A stretch of DNA of 64,000 bases from Paenibacillus amylolyticus (GTDB lineage Bacteria > Bacillota > Bacilli > Paenibacillales > Paenibacillaceae). Each line of letters begins with the position of its first letter. The first letter of the stretch is position 1. The notes beneath the pieces were generated by a model, which was given only the letters and a program-made list of their open reading frames with translations, searched no databases and was not told the origin of the DNA. The position numbers were made by a program, and so were the translations under genes. Of this stretch, positions 34,730 to 41,881 are shown in pieces. The DNA lies in NCBI RefSeq assembly GCF_003719335.1, contig NZ_RIAS01000002.1, positions 310,001 to 374,000 on the forward strand, given 5' to 3'.

Positions 34730-34975
34730 TTAAAACGATCTCCACGGTCCGCAATTGACGTCATAATTGACTTTGGAAGGGTTAGGTGGAATGACCAGAA
34801 CATAATCATTTTGCTGCTCCTCGACTGTGCGAATCTTGATATGGTCAGGAATCGTAATACCAAACGCCTCGCGAAGTGCCTGCTTAGGATTGGAATGGAG
34901 TTGTTGTCTGAAGTGCTCATCTGTCCAAGCTTTCTCAATAATATCCTCATGCAACGTTTTTTCTGACACCATCAT
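34730..34975 (-). CDS. NHLP-leader peptide, candidate RiPP or signal precursor
   Basis: An 81-residue peptide whose first ~66 residues match the nitrile-hydratase-alpha-like (NHLP) leader of RiPP precursors: EKAWTDEHFRQQLHSNPKQA at 14-33, LREAFGITIPD, then KIRTVEEQQNDYVLVIPPNP, ending at P66. A 15-residue tail SKVNYDVNCGPWRSF follows, with C75 and W78. There is no GG cleavage motif. It is far too short to be an enzyme subunit, and the metal-binding C-x-x-C-S-C of nitrile hydratase is absent. I choose ATG 34975 because GAAGGGA is 9 nt upstream; the longer frame overlaps the previous gene. It begins 25 nt after the isoprenoid-synthase-like gene, clearly one operon. Candidate modification: prenylation at W78 or C75 by that neighbour. 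Confidence 0.75.
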   Translation of the reverse strand: MMVSEKTLHEDIIEKAWTDEHFRQQLHSNPKQALREAFGITIPDHIKIRTVEEQQNDYVLVIPPNPSKVNYDVNCGPWRSF

Positions 34976-35000
34976 CGTCAACATTCCCTTCGTATTTAAA

Positions 35001-35978
35001 TTAAACTGAATCGGCTTGTCCCGTATTAGAAGGTCCGGATTGTGGTTCGCTGATCCAGTAGTGAAACCCACCTCGGTAAAGTCTTTTTTTACGCTGTTCT
35101 ATTTCCTGAATAGCTTGTACCAATGAGTTGCACAGATAAGAATTCAGGACGACGAATTGTGGCAACGCCGAGTTAGAAGATGCAATGATGTCGTTGAAGT
35201 GTTGAGCTATGTCTGCGTAACTGTTCATCAATTGTGAGTTATATACATTGTGGTGTATAGATTCCTTTAGCACATGACTCGTCGGATATTCCTGTTGGAG
35301 AGCTGTGGATAGGTGAGAGAGGTAGCTATTGTAGTTGCCGTGTACAGCATCCATTTTCGTGTCTGTAAAATCATCTGTCATCTGTAGAGTCATGAGAACG
35401 ATATTCAGTGCACCGCAGACCGAAGGGATTCGATCAGGTTGCTCTAGTAAAAGCAAGGAACCAATAACTCCCAATTGTGTCGGTGAAGCTTTCTGGGCGA
35501 TGAGAAGTGGGTTACGCTGGAAGTAATCTGCTTGTAATTCACCATTTACGCTTACTGCCCAGTCCTGAAGAACCTGTCTGAAATGGTTCCAGAAGACAGA
35601 AGAGGATTCAAATAATGCGTTATAGAGTTGAAGGGCATCCACATAGCAGAGATTCCCTAAAGATAACTTCAGCACCGCATCCTCAGTTGGCTCATCCATG
35701 ACATCATCCAGATTAAGAAAATACATCATGTGTAACAGGCAAGCTGCGCTAAGCTGACGAGCTTGATCCGGCGGGAATCCCTCTGTGTACTGCATCCATA
35801 GCGGAGTGATGTAACCGATGCAACTGTGTCCCGAATCTCCCCTGAGCGGGTTGAGCAAACGGAGTTGTTCAAGCGCATGCCCTGCCAGTGAGTCAGGGTA
35901 TTGCCGAAGACGCTCTTCAACGGAATCAAACACGGCCTTCACGTCAAGCAAATACGGATCTAGCCAATCTCGATGCAT
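35001..35978 (-). CDS. Class-I isoprenoid-synthase-like protein (ComQ-like prenyltransferase candidate)
   Basis: A protein of about 325 residues, all-helical, with two aspartate-rich motifs spaced as in trans-prenyl synthases: LDDVMDE (D91, D92, D95, E96) and MTDDFTD (D202, D203, D206). The usual helical run ACLLHMMYFLN precedes the first motif, and KASPTQLGVIGSLLL lies between them. It is too diverged for an ordinary housekeeping polyprenyl synthase, and no isoprenoid genes are nearby. Its gene leads straight into an NHLP-leader peptide. ComQ, which prenylates a Trp of the ComX pheromone, has the same fold and the same gene order. The start is uncertain: ATG 35978 or 36002. It is divergent from the secreted repeat protein at 36194. 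Confidence 0.72.
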   Translation of the reverse strand: MHRDWLDPYLLDVKAVFDSVEERLRQYPDSLAGHALEQLRLLNPLRGDSGHSCIGYITPLWMQYTEGFPPDQARQLSAACLLHMMYFLNLDDVMDEPTEDAVLKLSLGNLCYVDALQLYNALFESSSVFWNHFRQVLQDWAVSVNGELQADYFQRNPLLIAQKASPTQLGVIGSLLLLEQPDRIPSVCGALNIVLMTLQMTDDFTDTKMDAVHGNYNSYLSHLSTALQQEYPTSHVLKESIHHNVYNSQLMNSYADIAQHFNDIIASSNSALPQFVVLNSYLCNSLVQAIQEIEQRKKRLYRGGFHYWISEPQSGPSNTGQADSV

Positions 35979-36193
35979 GATATGAAAACGTCCTTCCTGC
36001 ATTAAAAGTTGGAATATGCAGTAAGATCAAGAAGTTACATACAGTATATCTCAAGTGTTCTGAAAAAAATAGGTTTTTTTGTGATCATTTGTGAGAAAAA
36101 TGATGACATTTTGGATTTTATAGCATAAAAAGTTGTAATTTGGGTTCAGACTAAGAAGGAAGAGAATATCGAGACAGGAAAGGTGGATAAACA

Positions 36194-36928
36194 ATGAAAA
36201 TAAATTGGAAATCTTGGCTGGCAACCAGCGCAGCTGTTATCGTTATCGCTGTTGCACCAAGCCAAATCGCTTTAGCTGATCCCGTTTCTCCTGCTGAGCA
36301 GCAAGATAAAAACCTGACTGAATCTGTCGGAGGAAACAAAAAGCCTTGTATGCATGCAGGACATGGTCTGTTTATGATCGGTGAAACATCCGATTTGCTC
36401 GGAATTGGACTCCGTGATTTGAAGCAGCAGATGCAGCTTGGCAAGACCTTGGCTCAGATTGCGAAGGAACGCAAAGGACTCAGCGAGGAACAGTTACTGC
36501 AAAAACTAAAGCCCACGCTGTCAGAGCGCTTGGATCTGGCTGTGAAAGAAGGCTGTCTAACCAAGGAACAAGCTGCAACAGCGAAAGCCAACATGGATGT
36601 GAAGTTAAAAAAGGTAGTGAATACCCCGCTTACCGAATTACGGCGTGAGTTTACGCACCATGGGAATCATTCCATGGTAGATAAAGGAGCGATAGCGAAA
36701 TTTATCGGGATTTCACCTGAACAATTGCAAGAACAACTGCATGCGGGCAAGTCTTTGGTTGAAATTGCGCAAGCGAAGGGCATAAGTGAAACGCAGTTGG
36801 TAAATCAGTTAAAAGAACAATTAACAGGTGATCTGCAAAGGTTTGTTCATCAAAAGCACCATGGTCACTCCGTTCCAGTTCATCCAGGACACGTGCCCGG
36901 TCGATCCACCTCAACCGAAGTGAAATGA
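36194..36928 (+). CDS. Secreted two-repeat helical protein (DUF2680-like)
   Basis: A 244-residue exported protein: signal peptide about 1-28 (cleavage near ALA-DPV). Two copies of a ~70-residue helical repeat follow. They are recognisable as LLGIGLRDLKQQMQLGKTLA with GLSEEQLLQKLKPTL, and FIGISPEQLQEQLHAGKSLV with GISETQLVNQLKEQL. Each repeat reads as an HTH-like pair of helices, as in DUF2680/LysM-associated proteins of Paenibacillus. The C-terminus is His-rich (HQKHHGHSVPVHPGHVPG), which may bind metal. ATG 36194 has AAAGGTG upstream. It is divergent from the isoprenoid-synthase-like gene across 215 bp, so shared control is possible but unproven. Confidence 0.75.
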   Translation: MKINWKSWLATSAAVIVIAVAPSQIALADPVSPAEQQDKNLTESVGGNKKPCMHAGHGLFMIGETSDLLGIGLRDLKQQMQLGKTLAQIAKERKGLSEEQLLQKLKPTLSERLDLAVKEGCLTKEQAATAKANMDVKLKKVVNTPLTELRREFTHHGNHSMVDKGAIAKFIGISPEQLQEQLHAGKSLVEIAQAKGISETQLVNQLKEQLTGDLQRFVHQKHHGHSVPVHPGHVPGRSTSTEVK

Positions 36929-36971
36929 TTTACTTCATAGAACAAGATGACTAGTGTACTGAGCATAATGA

Positions 36972-37016
36972 GCAAGAATAGAGCGTCCTCCGCAAGGGAG
37001 AACGCTCTATTCTTGC
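36972..37016. terminator. 15-bp perfect hairpin after the secreted repeat gene
   Basis: GCAAGAATAGAGCGT pairs perfectly with ACGCTCTATTCTTGC around a 15-nt loop. There is no T-tract on either side, so it may be a transcript-end stabiliser or weak terminator rather than a classical one. Confidence 0.5.
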
Positions 37017-37118
37017 TTGCATTACACTTCTGAGGGTCTAAGGCCCTTGAGTTTCAATATCACATCGTAAAACGAGTTCAACGATTGTTGCCATGTTAAT
37101 TGGTCCGCCTTTTAACTT

Positions 37119-38363
37119 TTAATTCTTGGAAGCTGATCCAAGGGGCGGATTTTGATTCCGGGTGCGTCTTCCAGAACCCGCTAATGAATTGCTAAAAGAA
37201 GTAACTTGCCGAGCCTTGCTGCGTGTTAATCCAACCGAGAGGCGGGAGCCTGGCAGTTTGGATAATGTCCAGCTAATGCCAAGAGCTGTCACAACGGTGA
37301 CCACGAATGAGATTATCGCTACGGGCAGATGCCACCCGCTAAGGTGTAGCGGTCTGGTGACATATGCAATAGCATAAATCACCAAGGCATGAACGAGATA
37401 ACCACCGAAGGAATAGCGCCCAATCCAGGCGAGCAGACGCTGAAACCATAGGTTTTTACCATTCAGCAGAACAAGGAAACCGTAGAGCATAAGCATCTGA
37501 GCCATAATACTGATGAACGTAGTGGGTTTTAGATACGTAGAGATATTGAGGTTCATCGTATTTTCCGACCCGCGCAGTACATCGTAACCCATCCAGATAT
37601 ACATCGCGACAAAGACCGTAGCCATGCAAGGGAGCGCCTTCAACGTCCAATTTCTCCAGCTTTCCACCGTCCAGGCACATACCGCGCCAAGTAAAAAGTA
37701 GAACCAGTACAACAACCATGAATATGAACGATATTCCAGCATGCTAGACCAAGGATCTGGCCACGATTGTGTCCAGTCAGCCATATCATAATAGGACCAT
37801 TTCATAAGCCAGAGATAGAGTATGGCTGCAACGAGTATGATTGTTAACGTCACCTGTTTCGAGGTAAAACGCTTGAGGTTATCGAGCCGTTTACGAACAG
37901 CGTGAGCCCCCGCGAGAAATAAAGGAAACAGAATATAAAACTGGAACACCATCAGCACAAACCAAAGGTGATAACCCGTCTGCGGTATAAATAACTCATG
38001 TACAAAGCTCCCCAGATCCGGCATACCGGAAGTCCAGAACGTTGGGGTAAATACACGTACAGCTAACCAGTAGACGAACGTCCATATGAAGAAAGGCATA
38101 TAAATATCACCAAATCGCTTCCTGATGAAGCGGGGATAATCAGGCTTGATATGGCGGTGATGATAGAATAACAACACACCCGACAGAAATACAAAGGTCG
38201 GTGTACCAAACCTTGTCAGATGATAAATCATGGTCAGCATCACCGAATCAGGCTGCTCAATGTCCGGCCGATAGATGTATTCAGCAATGTTATGCTGCAT
38301 GACGATGGCCAAGAAAGCTAATCCGCGAAGTTCGGTCCATTCGGCTATTTTCGGCTTTTTCAT
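37119..38363 (-). CDS. Acyltransferase-3 family membrane protein
   Basis: A 414-residue integral membrane O-acyltransferase (OafA/YiaD type) with about ten helices. Family hallmarks: ELRGLAFLAIVMQHN at the N-terminus with the conserved R and H, then LTRFGTPTFVFLSGVLLFY and RKRFGDIYMPFFIWTFVYW. It transfers acetyl or another acyl group to a cell-surface polymer or exported glycan. The tail (about 370-414) is basic and disordered. I choose the second ATG (38363) because GGGAGG lies 7 nt upstream of it. It lies beside the LCP ligase on the same strand, separated by a terminator. Both act on envelope polymers. Confidence 0.88.
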   Translation of the reverse strand: MKKPKIAEWTELRGLAFLAIVMQHNIAEYIYRPDIEQPDSVMLTMIYHLTRFGTPTFVFLSGVLLFYHHRHIKPDYPRFIRKRFGDIYMPFFIWTFVYWLAVRVFTPTFWTSGMPDLGSFVHELFIPQTGYHLWFVLMVFQFYILFPLFLAGAHAVRKRLDNLKRFTSKQVTLTIILVAAILYLWLMKWSYYDMADWTQSWPDPWSSMLEYRSYSWLLYWFYFLLGAVCAWTVESWRNWTLKALPCMATVFVAMYIWMGYDVLRGSENTMNLNISTYLKPTTFISIMAQMLMLYGFLVLLNGKNLWFQRLLAWIGRYSFGGYLVHALVIYAIAYVTRPLHLSGWHLPVAIISFVVTVVTALGISWTLSKLPGSRLSVGLTRSKARQVTSFSNSLAGSGRRTRNQNPPLGSASKN

Positions 38364-38452
38364 GTACATTCCTCCCTTATGTAGCCAGGGTCATCATATA
38401 AGACTACCCTCCAAACATTAAGGGTGCATTAAATGGTGAAAAAAGGAACCGA

Positions 38453-38479
38453 AAAAAGACGGCTTAAGCCGTCTTTTTA
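38453..38479. terminator. Terminator of the LCP gene, bidirectional
   Basis: AAAAAGACGGCTTAAGCCGTCTTTTT is a perfect palindrome with A/T runs on both sides, between the LCP stop codon and the acyltransferase start. Confidence 0.85.
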
Positions 38480-38498
38480 CTAATTGATTATGTGATAG

Positions 38499-39506
38499 TC
38501 ACTCGTTAGCTTCCCCAGTTACTGAGCCAGCGGAAGAAGACTGCTTATCTTCCTCAAATAACTTTTGAATGTAAGCTTGAAGCTTGGGCACATTCACACC
38601 TAATACCTGAGCAGACCCAGCCCGCTCATTGGTAAGCAGCTTGTTCGGCGGAATCTGCTGCTGATCAATCTCGTTCACACGGATATCAAAGCCAAGTGAA
38701 GCGAGCTTCAACATCTGGGTTGGGCTCAAATCCGTCTTGATATAAGGAGCAATGGCTTCCAGCATCTCCGGGATTTTAAAGAGCGAAGTGGTGCTCTGCA
38801 TCTTCTTGGCAAGCTCGGTCATAAAGATGCGCTGCCGCTGTGTGCGCGTGAAGTCGGAGGTCGCATCATGCCGGAAACGAACATACTGGAGGGCGGTCCT
38901 GCCATCCATATGTTGCAGCCCTTTTTTCAAATCAATATCATACATGTGTTTATCCGCTTTGCTCGTGTAGTACATATCTTTTTCCACATCAATATCAATG
39001 CCATCCAGCGCATCAACGAGAGCCATGAAGCCTGTAAAGTCCGTGTAGACATAATGCTGAATCGGTATACCGAGCAGACTGCTGACCGTCTGTTTGGTTA
39101 ATTCGGCTCCTCCATAGGAAAAGGCAGCGTTAAGACGGCTTTTGCCATGGCCTGGGATGTCAACGTAGGTGTCGCGAAGTACGGAGAACAGGTGGGCTTT
39201 CTTCGAAACAGGATCAATCGAAGCGACCATCACCGAGTCTGAACGTCCTGCGTCGTCCCCTCTCGAGTCACCGCCAATCAATAAGATATTGACTCTCTCC
39301 TTGCCGTCCCATTTCGGAATGACTACGTTGGCTGTTTCGGAGCTTTCCGTGTGGTTTGAATCAAGGTTCGAACCGGGTGAATCGCTGGGTGCGGCGGTCG
39401 AAATGCTATTAGCAAAATGAACGATTGAATATCCGTAGTAGACAATGACTCCTGTTACAACAAGTGCCAAGGTCAGGGCTGTACCCCATAACCATTTTTT
39501 AAACAT
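38499..39506 (-). CDS. LytR-CpsA-Psr (LCP) family wall-polymer ligase
   Basis: A 335-residue membrane protein: an N-terminal helix (about 6-27), then an extracellular LCP domain (about 70-220) with VNILLIGGDSRGDDAGRSDS (catalytic Asp/Arg), FSVLRDTYVDIPGHGKSRLN, AFSYGGAELTKQTVSSLLG, and DGRTALQYVRFRHDATSDFT with the key Arg residues. LCP enzymes transfer teichoic acids or other glycopolymers from undecaprenyl phosphate to peptidoglycan. ATG 39506 with AAAGGTGAG upstream is preferred to a start 39 nt earlier. A terminator follows directly. Which of the several wall polymers it handles is unknown. Confidence 0.93.
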   Translation of the reverse strand: MFKKWLWGTALTLALVVTGVIVYYGYSIVHFANSISTAAPSDSPGSNLDSNHTESSETANVVIPKWDGKERVNILLIGGDSRGDDAGRSDSVMVASIDPVSKKAHLFSVLRDTYVDIPGHGKSRLNAAFSYGGAELTKQTVSSLLGIPIQHYVYTDFTGFMALVDALDGIDIDVEKDMYYTSKADKHMYDIDLKKGLQHMDGRTALQYVRFRHDATSDFTRTQRQRIFMTELAKKMQSTTSLFKIPEMLEAIAPYIKTDLSPTQMLKLASLGFDIRVNEIDQQQIPPNKLLTNERAGSAQVLGVNVPKLQAYIQKLFEEDKQSSSAGSVTGEANE

Positions 39507-39874
39507 AATCTCACCTTTCTTATGTAGAACTGATAGATCCCCCAAACTAGTTTAACAAAAAGAAAGTAAAATGTCCTCTTTGATTCCGAATATACGTTTT
39601 AAATCAATATTGTTTTACGAATAGTTTGTTAGTTGTGGTTGGGACACTCATTAAGGAGTTTCGTCGCTTTCTTGGAAAATTCGCGGCCTTTCACAATGGT
39701 AGATATCTGTTTCTGAGAGTTATATATAAAATTATGTTCTGTCAGATATATGAGGCTCATTGTTAAGAGAAATTTTCTTAAAACTAAGATTTCATATATT
39801 CACTCGAAGAATATCTATGTCGATATATTATATAGATGTACTAGTTTATTGGAGGAAGTTGGAGGAGTGGGAAC
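39507..39874. other. AT-rich intergenic region
   Basis: 368 bp between the LCP gene and a divergent chemoreceptor. No gene is seen. GTCGATAT at 39819 recalls a SigD -10, but no TAAA lies at the right distance. Confidence 0.5.
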
Positions 39875-41617
39875 ATGGGAAAAGGAAAAATGCGGGGGAA
39901 CGCATTAGGGAAAGTAAAATTTTCGATTCGTAGTAAATTATTAACTGGCTTCATGATTGTGTTGGCTTTGCTTATCTTTGTTAGCGTGTACACACTAACA
40001 CAAGTGTTTACAATGGCTGACAAATCAAGACAAATTGATAAGACTTGGATGCCAACTGTAACCTTGCTTGGAATTATGAACGGTGATGTGTCGGATGTGG
40101 AGAGATTGGGACTAGCCATCATTGTAGAACAGAATCCAAGTGAAACGGAGAAACTGAATGAAGCTTTAAAAGTATTGCTTGCTAAAATTGAAGACGAGCG
40201 CAAACAATTGCTTACTTTAATCAAAGGAAATGCAGAAGCTGAGAAACTGTATGAACAGTTTTCAACGAGTTATGATTCCTATTTGCAAAAAATGCCAGAA
40301 TTCATTGAGTATGGTCTGAAAAATGATTATGCTACATCCAGCACGCTACATACAGCAGCCTATCCAATGTGGTATACAGCCAACGATCTGATTACTCAGT
40401 TAATTAATCTTGGCAATAGCGGAGCAAAAGAAATTTCTGCCGGATCTGTCAAGCTTGCCGAGAATGCGTTTAACATTATTTTAGGTGTAGCAATCGTTGC
40501 AACATTGTTATCCTTACTCATTGCGCTATTCATCGCAAGTATGATCTCACGTCCGGTTAAAAAGATGAGTGAAGCCGCAGCAGCGATTGCTGAAGGGGAC
40601 CTGACGGGTGAGGCGATTACATTGAAGAACCGGGATGAGCTGGGTGTTCTGGCAGCTTCCTTCAATACAATGAGTCAAAATCTGCGTTCGATGATTCAAT
40701 CCGTATCCGAAACATCCGAGCAAGTCGCGGCTTCATCCGAAGAACTTCTTGCGAGTGCAGAGCAAAACGCAAAAGCTTCGGAGCAAATTACCGAAACGGT
40801 GGAAGAATTGTCTGTAGGAACATCAAATCAAGTTGATATCGTGAAGCGTTCTTCGCAGGCGATGAATGAGATGGCATTAGGCTCCGAACAGATTGCCGAA
40901 CTGGCTCAAAGTGTATCCGTATCTGCTGTGGACGCAGCGAATCAGTCGTCGGAAGGGAACAAAATTATCCAGCAAGCTGTGGATCAGATGGGATCGGTTC
41001 GTAACTCCATCGCTTCATTGAGAGAATTGGTCACCGGACTGGGCGAACGTTCTGCCGAGATTGGTACGATCACCGAAGTGATCAATAACATCGCCCGGCA
41101 AACCAATTTGCTTGCTTTGAATGCAGCGATTGAAGCCGCAAGAGCAGGGGAGCATGGCAGAGGTTTTGCTGTCGTTGCGGGAGAGGTGCGCAAGCTGGCG
41201 GAAGAATCCTCCGCTTCTGCACAGCAGATCACACAGATTGTACAACTGATTCAGCAGGATACGGATCATGCTGTACAGGCTGTGAAAGTAAATAGTAATG
41301 AAACAGAAGCCGGCATTGAATTGGTTGCTGCAGCTGGTCAAGCCTTCGAACAAATTTCGGACGCTGCCAACAAAGTAGCTGGTGAAATTCAAGAAGTATC
41401 TGCCGGTTCTGAGGAGATGTCAGCTAGTACAAATGAGGTTGTAAGTTACGTGGGTCAAATCTCCAATATTGCTTCGGAAGCTGCGGGTTCTGTACACAAC
41501 GTATCTGCTGCAACCGAAGAGCAACTGGCTTCCATGGAAGAGATTGCTTCCTCCGCTGGGTTGTTATCCAAAATGGCGGAGGAATTGCAAGGACAAGTGA
41601 ACAAATTTAAAGTATAG
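39875..41617 (+). CDS. Methyl-accepting chemotaxis protein with four-helix-bundle sensor
   Basis: A chemoreceptor of 580 residues in standard layout: first membrane helix about 24-46. A periplasmic-side helical domain of about 150 residues follows (4HB_MCP type, with [20 protein letters not shown]). The second membrane helix is about 205-228. HAMP follows (about 228-282). The long methylation and signalling coiled coil contains [20 protein letters not shown] then [20 protein letters not shown]. It senses small molecules and controls CheA. ATG 39875 has GGAGGAG upstream. The gene ends in a terminator and shows no CheA/W neighbours. Confidence 0.95.
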   Translation: MGKGKMRGNALGKVKFSIRSKLLTGFMIVLALLIFVSVYTLTQVFTMADKSRQIDKTWMPTVTLLGIMNGDVSDVERLGLAIIVEQNPSETEKLNEALKVLLAKIEDERKQLLTLIKGNAEAEKLYEQFSTSYDSYLQKMPEFIEYGLKNDYATSSTLHTAAYPMWYTANDLITQLINLGNSGAKEISAGSVKLAENAFNIILGVAIVATLLSLLIALFIASMISRPVKKMSEAAAAIAEGDLTGEAITLKNRDELGVLAASFNTMSQNLRSMIQSVSETSEQVAASSEELLASAEQNAKASEQITETVEELSVGTSNQVDIVKRSSQAMNEMALGSEQIAELAQSVSVSAVDAANQSSEGNKIIQQAVDQMGSVRNSIASLRELVTGLGERSAEIGTITEVINNIARQTNLLALNAAIEAARAGEHGRGFAVVAGEVRKLAEESSASAQQITQIVQLIQQDTDHAVQAVKVNSNETEAGIELVAAAGQAFEQISDAANKVAGEIQEVSAGSEEMSASTNEVVSYVGQISNIASEAAGSVHNVSAATEEQLASMEEIASSAGLLSKMAEELQGQVNKFKV

Positions 41618-41636
41618 ATTGCAAAAGCAGATCGCC

Positions 41637-41684
41637 AAAAAGCTGTTTCTCCCGGACATATCCGGTGAAGAAACAGCTTTTTTG
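41637..41684 (+). terminator. Terminator of the chemoreceptor gene
   Basis: AAAGCTGTTTCT and AGAAACAGCTTT enclose an inner CCGGA/TCCGG hairpin; six T residues follow. Confidence 0.85.
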
Positions 41685-41761
41685 TCATATCACGCTGCTC
41701 AAGTCACAACAATGTTATTTCAGAAGTCACCAATGTTGATATTTCAAGACAAACAAAAGGC

Positions 41762-41805
41762 TATAATGGTAATTAATGGTGGAAATTGCATTGAGTTACC
41801 ACCAT
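41762..41805 (+). promoter_or_regulatory. Candidate promoter and inverted repeat of the cellulase operon
   Basis: TATAAT at 41762-41767 is followed by ATGGTGG (41776-41782) and CCACCAT (41799-41805), a perfect 7-bp inverted repeat with 16 nt between, right at the expected transcription start. A weak TTGATA lies 20 nt upstream. This may be a repressor site or 5' hairpin for the GH9-GH48 operon. Confidence 0.4.
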
Positions 41806-41881
41806 AGAGAGGAGCGAGGTCACCCAGAATATGTGCAAGTAATCACCTGGAACTTTCGAGAAAAGGAGATGAATAGGATTT

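Noticed and set aside
34730..34975. Nitrile hydratase alpha subunit fragment
   Set aside because: It is only 81 residues, lacks the metal-binding cysteine motif, and has its own ribosome site and operon partner, so it is a leader-type peptide rather than a broken enzyme.
39785..39826. SigD-type promoter ahead of the chemoreceptor (GTCGATAT)
   Set aside because: No TAAA box lies at 14-16 nt upstream, so the match is only half a promoter.
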